Shown here: positions 1-8,359 of the stretch, one piece after another
How positions within the stretch are numbered: the first letter of the stretch is position 1
Layout: each line of letters starts with the position of its first letter
DNA from: an uncultured Bacteroidota bacterium
GTDB lineage: Bacteria; Bacteroidota; Bacteroidia; Bacteroidales; UBA12481
Assembly (NCBI GenBank): GCA_903851365.1
Contig: CAINOB010000014.1
Coordinates: 56,008-120,007 of the forward strand
Length of the DNA stretch: 64,000 nucleotides
Direction: 5' to 3'
Notes under the pieces: generated by a model
Database searches by the model: none
Seen by the model: only the letters and a program-made list of their open reading frames with translations
Told to the model about the DNA's origin: nothing
Program-made: the position numbers and the translations under genes

Positions 1-2
1 CG

Positions 3-797
3 GTGACCGATATGGATTCGTGGCTGAAAGTTAAGCCGTTGTTCGAATATCGTAATGACCGCATCGACTGGGAACAGGTGGAAAAGGCACGAAAAATGCA
101 AAGGGCCGGGCATCTCGTTGTTGCCTATATTCCGGGCGGATTTGATATGCCAAGGCAGCTGATGGGCGAGGAGAATGGATGCCTGAGTTATTTTATGCAG
201 CCCGAGCTGATCGCCGATATCATGAAAACGATGACCGAGACTTCATTTAAAGTTTTGGATATCGTGAGCGATGAACTGATTATCGACCAGCTATCGGTGC
301 ATGAGGACCTGGCAGGTAAAACGGGACCGCTGATTGGTCCGAATGAGATTGAATTGTGGGTGAAGCCTTATTTTCGAAAGATATGGGATATGCTGTCGTC
401 CAAAGGCACCCGGTTGTTCGATATGGATTCCGACGGGAATATCAATCCGATTCTGCAATCGCTCGTTGACTGCGGATTGAATTCGATGCATCCGTTTGAA
501 CCTGCCGGCGGAATGGATATAGTGGAGGTCAGGAAAAAATTTGGTAAGCAGATCGTCATGCGCGGTGGAATCAACAAGCACGTTTTGCGGCAGGATAAAA
601 AGGCGATCCGGGAGGAGCTTGAATATAAAATGCAGCCGCTGATGTGCAAGGGTGGTTGTGTTTTCGGATTGGACCACCGGATACCAAATGGCACCCCGAT
701 CGGGAACTATCGATATTATGTGGAAACCGGACGGGAGATTCTGAATTTGCCGGTCAGAAATCCAAAGGACTGCGGATGGGGCAGAATGGCGTTCTGA
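3..797 (+). CDS. URO-D superfamily protein, 5'-truncated by window edge
   Basis: The 264 visible residues match the C-terminal part of the uroporphyrinogen decarboxylase (URO-D) superfamily, whose members include heme-pathway decarboxylases and corrinoid methyltransferases. Visible marks are a DMDSDGN loop, the MRGGINKHVL segment (the usual GGI-K--L strand) and the closing GLDHRIPNGTPIGNYRYYVE stretch. The heme enzyme is about 340 residues, and reading is open to the first base, so the start is probably outside the window; GTG at 3 is only the first possible codon. The ROK and GmhA-like genes that follow on the same strand favour a role in sugar or methylated-compound catabolism over heme synthesis. 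The substrate cannot be told from sequence. Confidence 0.8.
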   Translation: MTDMDSWLKVKPLFEYRNDRIDWEQVEKARKMQRAGHLVVAYIPGGFDMPRQLMGEENGCLSYFMQPELIADIMKTMTETSFKVLDIVSDELIIDQLSVHEDLAGKTGPLIGPNEIELWVKPYFRKIWDMLSSKGTRLFDMDSDGNINPILQSLVDCGLNSMHPFEPAGGMDIVEVRKKFGKQIVMRGGINKHVLRQDKKAIREELEYKMQPLMCKGGCVFGLDHRIPNGTPIGNYRYYVETGREILNLPVRNPKDCGWGRMAF

Positions 798-836
798 GTC
801 TTATCTTTGGAAAACGCACCGTAGAAAATCGAAATA

Positions 837-1850
837 ATGAAAGCCAAGTTTTTAGGGTTGGATATTGGTGGAACAAAATGTTCCGCGATTTTGGGAGATG
901 CCCAAAATAAAGATGAAATCAGCGTTCTTGACAAGTTGGTCTATCCAACAAATGACAATCCGGCACCCTCACAAATGTTGCCACTGTTGCTGTCGGGAAT
1001 CGAAAAACTTTTACAGGCAAATCATCTATCTGCACAAGAAATATTGGCATTGGGAATCAGTTGCGGTGGACCGCTGGACAGCAAAACAGGGATCATCCTT
1101 TCGCCACCAAATCTCCCCGGATGGAACCAAGTGGAGATTGTTCAATATTTCGAAAGCCGTTTGAGGATAACGGTAGCTCTGCAAAACGATGCCAACGCCT
1201 GTGCACTGGCAGAATGGAAATTTGGAGCCGGTATGGGGACCCGAAATATGATTTTCCTGACTTTCGGCACCGGTATGGGCGCCGGTCTGATTCTGGATGG
1301 CAAACTTTATTGTGGTTCCAACGATAATGCTGGTGAAGTGGGCCATATCCGGCTGGATAGGTTCGGCCCGGTAGGATATGGGAAATCCGGATCATTTGAG
1401 GGGTTTTGCAGTGGAGGAGGAATTGCTCAGCTGGCCCGGTCAAAAGTGATGGAGAAACTTCAAATGGGACAACCAGTCTCTTTTTGTGACAGTATAGCTG
1501 ATCTGTCTTCAATTACGGCAAAGCAGGTTTCTGAGGCAGCTAAATCCGGTGATCCGGTTGCACTGGAGATATATCAGGTTTGTGGTTCATTTTTGGGAAA
1601 AGGATTATCGATTTTGGTTGATATCCTGAATCCTGAGTGTATTGTCATCGGGAGCATTTTTGACCGTTCAGGCGATTTGCTGATCCCTTCGATGGAGAAG
1701 AATCTCATCGAGGAAGCCTTGCCACTCGCATTAAAAGTTTGTCGCATTGTGCCCGCTGCACTGGGAGAAGCCATCGGAGACCTGGCTTCTTTGTCCGTTG
1801 CCATCAATCATTTTGAAACTATTGGAAAGCATGAGCATAGAACAGATTAA
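837..1850 (+). CDS. ROK-family sugar kinase-like protein
   Basis: The 337-residue protein begins with the ROK/ASKHA phosphate-binding segment LGLDIGGTKCSA and carries the second phosphate loop FGTGMGAGLI near residue 145, so an ATP-dependent sugar kinase in the cytosol is the likely role. The conserved GH of the ROK zinc site is present (GEVGHIRLD). The following CxCGxxGCxE motif is degenerate: it reads VGYGKSGSFE, with all three cysteines replaced while both glycines and the glutamate remain. No N-terminal HTH is present, so it is a kinase rather than a NagC-type repressor. Its end overlaps the next gene by 20 bases, implying translational coupling. The substrate is unknown; an amino sugar or heptose-like sugar would fit the neighbours. 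Confidence 0.85.
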   Translation: MKAKFLGLDIGGTKCSAILGDAQNKDEISVLDKLVYPTNDNPAPSQMLPLLLSGIEKLLQANHLSAQEILALGISCGGPLDSKTGIILSPPNLPGWNQVEIVQYFESRLRITVALQNDANACALAEWKFGAGMGTRNMIFLTFGTGMGAGLILDGKLYCGSNDNAGEVGHIRLDRFGPVGYGKSGSFEGFCSGGGIAQLARSKVMEKLQMGQPVSFCDSIADLSSITAKQVSEAAKSGDPVALEIYQVCGSFLGKGLSILVDILNPECIVIGSIFDRSGDLLIPSMEKNLIEEALPLALKVCRIVPAALGEAIGDLASLSVAINHFETIGKHEHRTD

Positions 1851-2409
1851 GCTTGATTTTTATCAGGGGCAGCAAGTGCTGCAAAGTTTTCTGGCTGATC
1901 CGGAAACCTGGGTAAGGCTGGAGCAGGCCGGGAATTTATTGGTCGACTGCCTGGATTCCGGCGGTAAGATATTGAGTTGTGGGAATGGCGGTTCACTTTG
2001 CGATGCCATGCATTTTGCCGAAGAACTCACCGGCCGCTACCATGACGACAGGAAGCCTTTGCCGGCACTGGCGATCAGCGATTCTTCCTATATTACCTGT
2101 GTCGGTAATGACATGGGATTCGAACAGGTTTTCTCGCGTGCAATAGAAGCTTTAGGTAAACCAGGCGATGTCCTCGTGGCAATTACGACCAGCGGAACTT
2201 CTCCGGATGTGATCCATGCGATTTTATCGGCCCGGGCCAATGGAATGAAGATCATTGGGCTTACCGGACAAGCAACCCAGACGATGGCTCCCCTGTGCGA
2301 TGTCATCATATCAGTTCCATTCTCAGGCTATTCCGACCGGATTCAGGAGATCCATATTAAAATTCTCCACGCCTTGGTCCATTATATTGAGTTGAACCAT
2401 CTGGAGTAA
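1831..2409 (+). CDS. gmhA: SIS-domain sugar phosphate isomerase, GmhA-like
   Basis: This 192-residue protein fits the sedoheptulose-7-phosphate isomerase (GmhA) group of SIS proteins, which makes D-glycero-D-manno-heptose 7-phosphate for LPS heptose. Visible marks in order are the phosphate loop CGNGGSLCDAMHFAEEL with the catalytic-type Glu, RYHDD, VAITTSGTSPDV, and a C-terminal RIQEIHIKILH helix with the second catalytic-type His. ATG 1831 was chosen because it gives the normal GmhA length and N-terminus; an upstream in-frame ATG at 1747 would lie deep inside the ROK gene. It overlaps the ROK gene by 20 bases. Since the neighbours look catabolic, another ketose phosphate as substrate remains possible. 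Confidence 0.82.
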   Translation: MSIEQIKLDFYQGQQVLQSFLADPETWVRLEQAGNLLVDCLDSGGKILSCGNGGSLCDAMHFAEELTGRYHDDRKPLPALAISDSSYITCVGNDMGFEQVFSRAIEALGKPGDVLVAITTSGTSPDVIHAILSARANGMKIIGLTGQATQTMAPLCDVIISVPFSGYSDRIQEIHIKILHALVHYIELNHLE

Positions 2410-2417
2410 TTTAAACT

Positions 2418-4454
2418 TTAGCGTAATTCCTGATACTTGATGACAACTCCGGCTGGCTTGTCGGTGATCCTTATCGTTAACCCATTTTCCATTAGCGTTT
2501 TGCCTGTCATCTTTTCCTTGCCTTCCAGGTCAAGGTTGGTTATCTCATACTGGGCGTTTGGATTAAGATTGTGTAAGTGGAAAGTCATAGCATCCTCTTG
2601 ACAATTCTCGCGGCGGAAAACCTGAATCATGCCGTCACCATGTTCGGGCCGGTTAAATTGCCAGGCGATCCATTGATTGGGTTGGAGGCTGTATTCGGTC
2701 AGGGGATAATAGTCGCCCATCATGCAATCCGCAATCTTTCGCCATTGGCCCACGAGTTGGCGGTACTCATCCCAATTGTTTCCGGGTTTACGAACATCGA
2801 GACAAATACAAAAGCTGGGACTCATATGGCTCCTGACATAATAGGCCATGTGTTCCTTATTTTGATACACTCCCTGGCCGTAAAATGGGAACCACATCGA
2901 TAGCCCATAGGTATGCCCCTGATTCCCTATTGCCAGATCGATATTTCCGCTAAAATCCTGATAATCGCTACGCAGCAATGGCACTGCACGCCGCATGGTC
3001 TCCAGGTCATTTCGTCTTCCGCCAGATGCGCATGCATCAATCAACATCCCGGGATGCCGGTGTCGTAATTCGTCCCAGTAGGCCAGATACCCCTGAACAT
3101 AAAGGTTTTCTGTTATACCTTGTCTGTCGTTTGTATCGTTTTTTCTCCAATAATTCAAAGGATCAATATTGTAATCCTGACGGTATAAATCGATTCCCTG
3201 CGAGGTGATCAGTGAGTCCACATGGCCGGTCACCCATCGAAGCACTTCAGGATTTCCCATATTCAATAAAGAGCCACCCAGAATCCATTCAGGATGGTTT
3301 TTCGCAAGCCAGCTGCTCGGGTCACCAATACGTTCAGGCTCAAACCAGACGATCAACTTAGTGCCGTTGGCGTGTACATAATCACTGACTGCCTTAATAC
3401 CATTTGGGAAACGGGTCTTATCGGGCTCCCAGGTACCAGTTTTCCCCCAATCGTCTTCACAGGGATACCAGCCGGCATCCATCCACCAGTAATCCAATTT
3501 GATTTTCTCTATTTTCAGTACGTCAATAAATTGCTTTTCACTGGCTTCACTGACCTTGAGACCTGGAAAAAAGGCACCACTGCAGTAAGAATACATCGGT
3601 ACAGGCGGCTTGCCGTCAGAATTCCGGGGCAAGGTATGTTCTGTCATCCATCGTCTCCATAGGTTTTGCGCCCTATCAACATCTGTCCCCTGCCAGAAAT
3701 GCAGGGCAATGAGCGGAGCACGGATTTCTTCGCCAGGTTTAAGAAATAAATTCACAAGCTCCTGGCCTGCAACAGTATGTAATCCATTTTTGTCATTTCG
3801 AATAAACGAACTGGCCCACTGACCGGGCCATCCAACCGCAATAATTACACCACCAGCCGGCATTTGAAGATTATAATACGGCCAGCCCCCAGGGCCATTG
3901 GTCGCTCGTCCACCATTGGGCGCGAAACTGGTTTTGGTATTTTTTTCGAGGGTTCGCCGGAACGGTTCGTACCCTTCGGCAACACACCAGTCGCCTTTGT
4001 TTCCATGAAGTATAAACTCACCGTCGGTGCTCTTCTCGAATTGAACATCCAGCCCCTGAATATCCTTCAGCACAGGGGTATTGGTTCCGCCTGTATTTTT
4101 AAAATAGACCGTCCATTCCACTGCTGGAAAGTCGAAATACTCAACAGACACACAGCGAACCTCCAGACCGGTTTTGGGGTCGGTCCAGGTATAGGTAGTT
4201 CGGGTTCTGTTAGCATCAAGTTTTTCTGTTTTACTTTTTTTCGGCCATGTTTTCAGAAAACCCGAAGAGGGTTTTCCATCGTAAACAAATGAAAACGGTA
4301 ACTCAGAATTGGCTTGAACCAGATGTTCCTGAACCCAATTTGATTTGAGGTTCAGCTCTCCAGGGGTCGCTTTCACACCGGGTTCAATTCCGTATGATGA
4401 GAAAAATACTCCGCACATGAATGCCGCGAAGACTCCAAGTTTGTGTGTTTGCAT
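2418..4454 (-). CDS. Exported alpha-galactosidase, GH36/melibiase type
   Basis: The 678-residue protein has an N-terminal signal peptide (about 22 residues ending near FFSSYG), an N-terminal beta-sandwich, and a (beta/alpha)8 domain of the GH36 clan. Landmarks are YWWMDAGWYP, LIVWFEPERI, LYRQDYN, where the Asp is the expected nucleophile, DACASGGRRND, and LLRSDY, where the Asp is the expected acid/base. A short C-terminal beta domain follows. It should remove terminal alpha-galactosides from plant or storage oligosaccharides in the periplasm or outside the cell. It converges on the GmhA-like gene with an 8-base gap and has no same-strand partner in view. Related GH36 enzymes act on alpha-GalNAc, so exact specificity is open. 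Confidence 0.88.
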   Translation of the reverse strand: MQTHKLGVFAAFMCGVFFSSYGIEPGVKATPGELNLKSNWVQEHLVQANSELPFSFVYDGKPSSGFLKTWPKKSKTEKLDANRTRTTYTWTDPKTGLEVRCVSVEYFDFPAVEWTVYFKNTGGTNTPVLKDIQGLDVQFEKSTDGEFILHGNKGDWCVAEGYEPFRRTLEKNTKTSFAPNGGRATNGPGGWPYYNLQMPAGGVIIAVGWPGQWASSFIRNDKNGLHTVAGQELVNLFLKPGEEIRAPLIALHFWQGTDVDRAQNLWRRWMTEHTLPRNSDGKPPVPMYSYCSGAFFPGLKVSEASEKQFIDVLKIEKIKLDYWWMDAGWYPCEDDWGKTGTWEPDKTRFPNGIKAVSDYVHANGTKLIVWFEPERIGDPSSWLAKNHPEWILGGSLLNMGNPEVLRWVTGHVDSLITSQGIDLYRQDYNIDPLNYWRKNDTNDRQGITENLYVQGYLAYWDELRHRHPGMLIDACASGGRRNDLETMRRAVPLLRSDYQDFSGNIDLAIGNQGHTYGLSMWFPFYGQGVYQNKEHMAYYVRSHMSPSFCICLDVRKPGNNWDEYRQLVGQWRKIADCMMGDYYPLTEYSLQPNQWIAWQFNRPEHGDGMIQVFRRENCQEDAMTFHLHNLNPNAQYEITNLDLEGKEKMTGKTLMENGLTIRITDKPAGVVIKYQELR

Positions 4455-4839
4455 AGATATGGACGTGCCGATAAAATGTATATCAAGGTACGAATAATGA
4501 CCAAATTAATTATTGATTGGTAAGTGGCTCATTTTGATTTGTTGAGACGATGTGACAAAAGTCGAACCACCTGGCGGAGGATTTGTAACTTTTGAGTGAA
4601 CTTTTTCCTGTCTTTCAGCTATAACGGCATAAAAAAATTTGGCTTCAACACCTTTAATAGGGAGCGGACACAAGAAATGCGACCAGCACGATTGTCGTTA
4701 CACTGTCACGACAATCTCAAAATCAAAAACTGTTATGTAAATTACGACTTTGACCCGCACCTATGGGGCGAAGTTCTGAGCTTTTTGTTAATTTTGATAG
4801 GCGTTTCATATGCTGATAGAATAATTGATAGTTAAGTAG
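4455..4839. other. Intergenic region, 385 bases, with repeat copy A and an inverted repeat
   Basis: No convincing gene was found. The region holds repeat copy A (4519-4618), a perfect 9-bp inverted repeat GATTGTCGT/ACGACAATC at 4690-4698 and 4708-4716, and a Bacteroidota-type -7 element TAATTTTG at 4789-4796 that could serve the DUF4160/DUF2442 pair starting at 4840. A 79-codon open frame at 4596-4835 has no recognisable family or start signal, and I treat it as chance. Confidence 0.55.
4519..4618 (+). repeat. Boundary repeat copy A
   Basis: This is the most diverged of five copies. It begins with the conserved GGTAAGTGG-CTCATTTTGATTTG stretch, continues through a degenerate tRNA-end-like core (TTGAGACGATGTG in place of TGGAGACGACGGG), then the invariant GACAAAAGTCGAACCACCTGG, and ends with TTTTGAGTGAACTTTTTCCTGTC, which it shares with copies B and D rather than with C and E. 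The left arm of the terminator hairpin seen in B and E is missing. It lies just upstream of the DUF4160/DUF2442 pair. Confidence 0.8.
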
Positions 4840-5331
<492 letters not shown>

Positions 5332-5370
5332 AACCAATGCCTACTGTTTTCCTGGCTGATCCTTGGCAAA

Positions 5371-5629
5371 ATCTTTACAGAAACAAAAAAACCACCTACC
5401 GGGTTTAATGGTAAGTGGTTCATTTTGATTTGTGGAGACGACGGGAGAAAAGTCGAACCACCTGGTGGACGATATTAAGATTTTGAGTGACTTTTTCCGG
5501 TCTTTATAGGCTGAAGACAAACAGTCTTAGCTATTGAAGAAAGCCTGCTCAATCGTGATTTTAATAAACATCGAATCGGACTATTTGTTGTAGTAAACTA
5601 ATTAGTTAACTTTATACGATGATTAGAAG
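5371..5629 (+). repeat. Boundary repeat copy B with relic HigB promoter
   Basis: In order it holds CTTTACAGAAAC, a terminator-like hairpin (5390-5420), CATTTTGATTTG, the tRNA-end-like core GTGGAGACGACGGG (5432-5445), GAAAAGTCGAACCACCTGG, and then about 150 bases matching copy D up to and including ATGATTAGAAG. By eye copies B and D are about 85-90% identical over roughly 198 bases. The -7 box that reads TAACTTTG in D reads TAACTTTA here, and the toxin frame is lost. Confidence 0.85.
5390..5420 (-). terminator. Hairpin terminator within repeat copy B
   Basis: Arms AACCACCTACC (5390-5400) and GGTAAGTGGTT (5410-5420) pair with one A/C mismatch on the plus strand, a G-U pair in RNA from the minus strand. 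Read on the minus strand the stem is followed by a run of seven T. It lies beside a tRNA-3'-end-like core, as a tRNA terminator would, and may also end transcription from the DUF2442 gene on the plus strand. Confidence 0.6.
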
Positions 5630-5728
5630 GTTGATGGTATCATAGGGAAATCTTATGATCTAAAGGACTTGGTATAATCAACATACTCGATACGATTCGT
5701 TACCTTTAACGAAATCATTTATTATATC

Positions 5729-7201
5729 GTGATTAAGTATCGAAACTTGCTTGCATTTGTATTTGGCGTCCTCACGTTGTTTGGATGTAAAAAAAATAAT
5801 CCTCCTGAGATTATTGAAATTACTGTTTCTCCAATGAATGCTCCTGGAGGTACAACCCTCACAATATCTGCCCATGCGGTGGATGAGGATCAGGATTTGC
5901 TGAGTTATTTGTGGATATGTGAGTCGGGTATGTTTATTGAAGGGGCAACTTCTGCTCAAACTAAATGGAAAGCACCTGTATCACTTTCTGACGAAGTTTA
6001 CTCAATGAAAGTGATTGTTTCAGATGCAATTGAATCAGTAAGTATGTCAACTCTTATTAATATTGGAAAGTCAGTGACTAGTTCAATTTCAGGATTTGTA
6101 TATTTTTCAGGTTGTACTTTGCCAATTTCAGGGGTTACAGTCACAGTAAATAACAAATCCGCCACGACAGATTCTGATGGTTATTTCCTAATTGATGGCA
6201 TTCCGGTGGGTGAAACTATTTTGGTTGCCAACAAGGAGGATTATGATACGGTATCAACGGAGATAATTGTTTCTCTGGAAGATAAGGATGAAGATCACCT
6301 TGTTTTTATGACATCACAGAAATTTTCTGCAAAAATATTTGGCACCATAACCGGAGATCACACTGGAGCTCCCAAACCAGGGCTAACCGTAATGGTTCTT
6401 AATCCTGATGGATCGGACAGCAATTTAAAATCAATAACAAATTCTTCGGGTTCCTACCAGCTACCTCCTGTTCCATTGGGAGAGAGGACACTGATCGTTA
6501 AGGTGTCTGAGATGGTAGTTTATGAAGCTGATATATTATTGGACGAACCTGATTATCACTATAATTTAGCATTACCTGAACCCTTTGAGTTTACTGATAA
6601 TCGGGATGGGAACCAATACCAGGCTTTGAAAATTGGGACTCAAACCTGGATGATCAAGAACCTGGCCTATCTGCCAACAGTTAGTCCATCTTCAATTGGA
6701 TCTGGCAGTTCTCCTTATTACTATGTTTATGCCTATGAGGGAAATAGCGTTGAGGATGCTATCGCGATGGACTATATGTATAAGGACTACGGAGTCCTCT
6801 ACAACTGGGAGGCTGCCAAAACAGCTTGTCCTGAAGGATGGCATTTGCCAGGTGATGCAGAATGGAAAACCCTTGAAATATTGTGCGGTATGAGCCCTTT
6901 AGAAGTCGATGCACAGGATCTTCGCACATCAGGTAGAGCCGGAATGAAACTGAAATCGACTACGGGCTGGAACAGAAATTACCTCGATGGCAGCAGCGGC
7001 AACGGTGATAACAGTAGTGGTTTTAATGTTTTACCAGGTGGTTCGAGAGACAACAGTCCTGGTTTCTTATACCGGGGCGATGTCGCCTATTTCTGGTCGT
7101 CGGATGCCTGGGTTCGTGCCATTAGCAATAGTGATGACGGGGTATTACGCAGGAGCGACTTCTATGGTAATGGTTTCTCTGTCCGGTGTATTAAAAACTG
7201 A
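5729..7201 (+). CDS. FISUMP-domain lipoprotein with Ig-like and carboxypeptidase-regulatory-like domains
   Basis: The 490-residue protein starts at GTG 5729 with a lipoprotein signal (hydrophobic stretch ending LTLFGC, lipidated Cys near residue 20). Then come an Ig/PKD-like domain (about 25-110), two carboxypeptidase-regulatory-like beta domains (about 115-195 and 205-275), and a C-terminal FISUMP domain (about 285-490; TIGR02145-type) with GNQYQALKIGTQTWMIKNL, GVLYNWEAA, CPEGWHLPGDAEW and a closing FSVRCIKN. FISUMP has a C-type-lectin-like fold and is usually on surface proteins. A ligand-binding outer-surface role is an inference. It closely parallels the lipoprotein at 22020-23459. The next lipoprotein gene follows after 11 bases, so the two form an operon. 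Confidence 0.85.
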   Translation: MIKYRNLLAFVFGVLTLFGCKKNNPPEIIEITVSPMNAPGGTTLTISAHAVDEDQDLLSYLWICESGMFIEGATSAQTKWKAPVSLSDEVYSMKVIVSDAIESVSMSTLINIGKSVTSSISGFVYFSGCTLPISGVTVTVNNKSATTDSDGYFLIDGIPVGETILVANKEDYDTVSTEIIVSLEDKDEDHLVFMTSQKFSAKIFGTITGDHTGAPKPGLTVMVLNPDGSDSNLKSITNSSGSYQLPPVPLGERTLIVKVSEMVVYEADILLDEPDYHYNLALPEPFEFTDNRDGNQYQALKIGTQTWMIKNLAYLPTVSPSSIGSGSSPYYYVYAYEGNSVEDAIAMDYMYKDYGVLYNWEAAKTACPEGWHLPGDAEWKTLEILCGMSPLEVDAQDLRTSGRAGMKLKSTTGWNRNYLDGSSGNGDNSSGFNVLPGGSRDNSPGFLYRGDVAYFWSSDAWVRAISNSDDGVLRRSDFYGNGFSVRCIKN

Positions 7202-7212
7202 CATTTGATTTA

Positions 7213-8220
7213 ATGACACTAAGGAATATTTTCGGTCTTGCATTGCTTGTCCTTGTATCTGCTTGTGAAGAGGACCCAGTTATATATATACCCAGCAAAT
7301 CAGTTCCGGTTGTATATGCCGTTTTTAATGATAATGACTCTATCCACACTGTACATCTTACAAGATCTTTTGGTGCCCGTATAGATCCAAAATTAGCTTC
7401 TCAGAATCCTGATTCACTGTATTTTCATGATGCTTCAGTGACCGTTGGATTTAAGCGTCGGGGAAGGGATTCCTGGGATAATTGTCTGGGCAAAAAGGTT
7501 TTTGATGGTTCAAAAGATTCTGGTTTTTTCAGATATCCTGATAATCAGTATTACCGACTTGAATATGATTTGACCCGGTTAATCATTATCGACTCAATAC
7601 GTGTTCAGGTGGTTATACCAGATAATAATAGTGTTGAGGCCAAAATAGGAAAGGTTCAAAAGGTCAGAATAGTGGCCCCGATGAACGGACAGCAATTTAT
7701 CACCCTGGTACCGGACAAACCCTTAATTATCTTGTGGGATCAAGGTTATCATGACTGGAGTGAATTTGATATTTCTTTTGAATTTATTGAGGAAACAGCC
7801 CAGGGTTTTCGGTCAAAATGGGTCAATATACAGAATACACAATTCTTGGTATCTCCATATGAAAAATACCGACAAATAGCTCTCCCCTATGACGAATTTA
7901 TTAGTCAGGTAATACTTCAGATCGATGCAGACCCGAAAGTACTGCGTACCTATTTTGGATATGTGAGATTACACATTTTGGGAGGTGGCTCAGAAATGGT
8001 CGAATACATGAAATATTTGAATGGATTTAGTGATTATAATTTCAACGGATACTCGAACGTTTCAAACGGCATGGGACTTGTGACTTCTGTCACTGAAAAT
8101 TTTAAAGATTCCCTTCGTTTTGATTACGAAACAAGACAAACACTTCTAAATGAACCCCGATTGAAAAAGCTCAAAATTTCACCTTGGGACAAAAGTCGAA
8201 CCACCTGGAGGAAGATCTGA
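7213..8220 (+). CDS. DUF4249-like lipoprotein with C-terminus overwritten by a repeat
   Basis: The 335-residue protein has a lipobox (LVLVSACEE, Cys near residue 18) followed by a beta-rich body beginning VPVVYAVFNDND and LTRSFGA, resembling the DUF4249 family of Bacteroidota lipoproteins. It is a distant paralogue of the 340-residue protein at 17724-18746: both share the PVPVVY/PVPIVY start and a late YSNVSNGMGLV / YSNIDNGIGVF segment. The last ten residues (DKSRTTWRKI) and the stop are encoded by repeat copy C, which begins at 8186. The original C-terminus was therefore replaced when the repeat joined here, although total length is close to the paralogue's. Its function is unknown. Confidence 0.75.
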   Translation: MTLRNIFGLALLVLVSACEEDPVIYIPSKSVPVVYAVFNDNDSIHTVHLTRSFGARIDPKLASQNPDSLYFHDASVTVGFKRRGRDSWDNCLGKKVFDGSKDSGFFRYPDNQYYRLEYDLTRLIIIDSIRVQVVIPDNNSVEAKIGKVQKVRIVAPMNGQQFITLVPDKPLIILWDQGYHDWSEFDISFEFIEETAQGFRSKWVNIQNTQFLVSPYEKYRQIALPYDEFISQVILQIDADPKVLRTYFGYVRLHILGGGSEMVEYMKYLNGFSDYNFNGYSNVSNGMGLVTSVTENFKDSLRFDYETRQTLLNEPRLKKLKISPWDKSRTTWRKI

Positions 8221-8280
8221 AACTTCTAAGTGAAATTTTCCACTCACTCAGAAGACCAATTCCTTCAATAAATCCATACC
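8186..8280 (+). repeat. Boundary repeat copy C (right part only)
   Basis: This copy starts abruptly at GGGACAAAAGTCGAACC, lacks the hairpin and tRNA-end-like core, and continues with TGGAGGAAGATCTGAAACTTCTAAGTGAA and CCACTCACTCAG to CTTCAATAAATC. It matches copy E over about 95 bases, about 90% by eye. Its first 35 bases are translated as the tail of the preceding lipoprotein gene. Its end lies about 80 bases before the GH106 gene. Confidence 0.82.
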
Positions 8281-8359
8281 TTTGGATGAGGCCCCCCATC
8301 ACATTTGTATTGATTCCAAGATATAATGAACGGTTCTATTTATTAAACATTTAAAGACC

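Larger units (their letters stand above)
5332..5728. other. Intergenic region, 397 bases, filled by repeat copy B and a decayed promoter
   Basis: Most of this stretch is repeat copy B with its terminator-like hairpin. Its right part (to 5629) matches the promoter and first codons of the HigB toxin gene near 16.3 kb, but the reading frame opened at ATG 5619 stops after eight codons (MIRRLMVS). The last 100 bases hold nothing recognisable beyond the upstream region of the next lipoprotein gene. Confidence 0.65.

Noticed and set aside
4596..4835. 79-residue open frame in the intergenic region
   Set aside because: No recognisable family, no start signal, and composition like non-coding DNA; part of it lies in repeat copy A.
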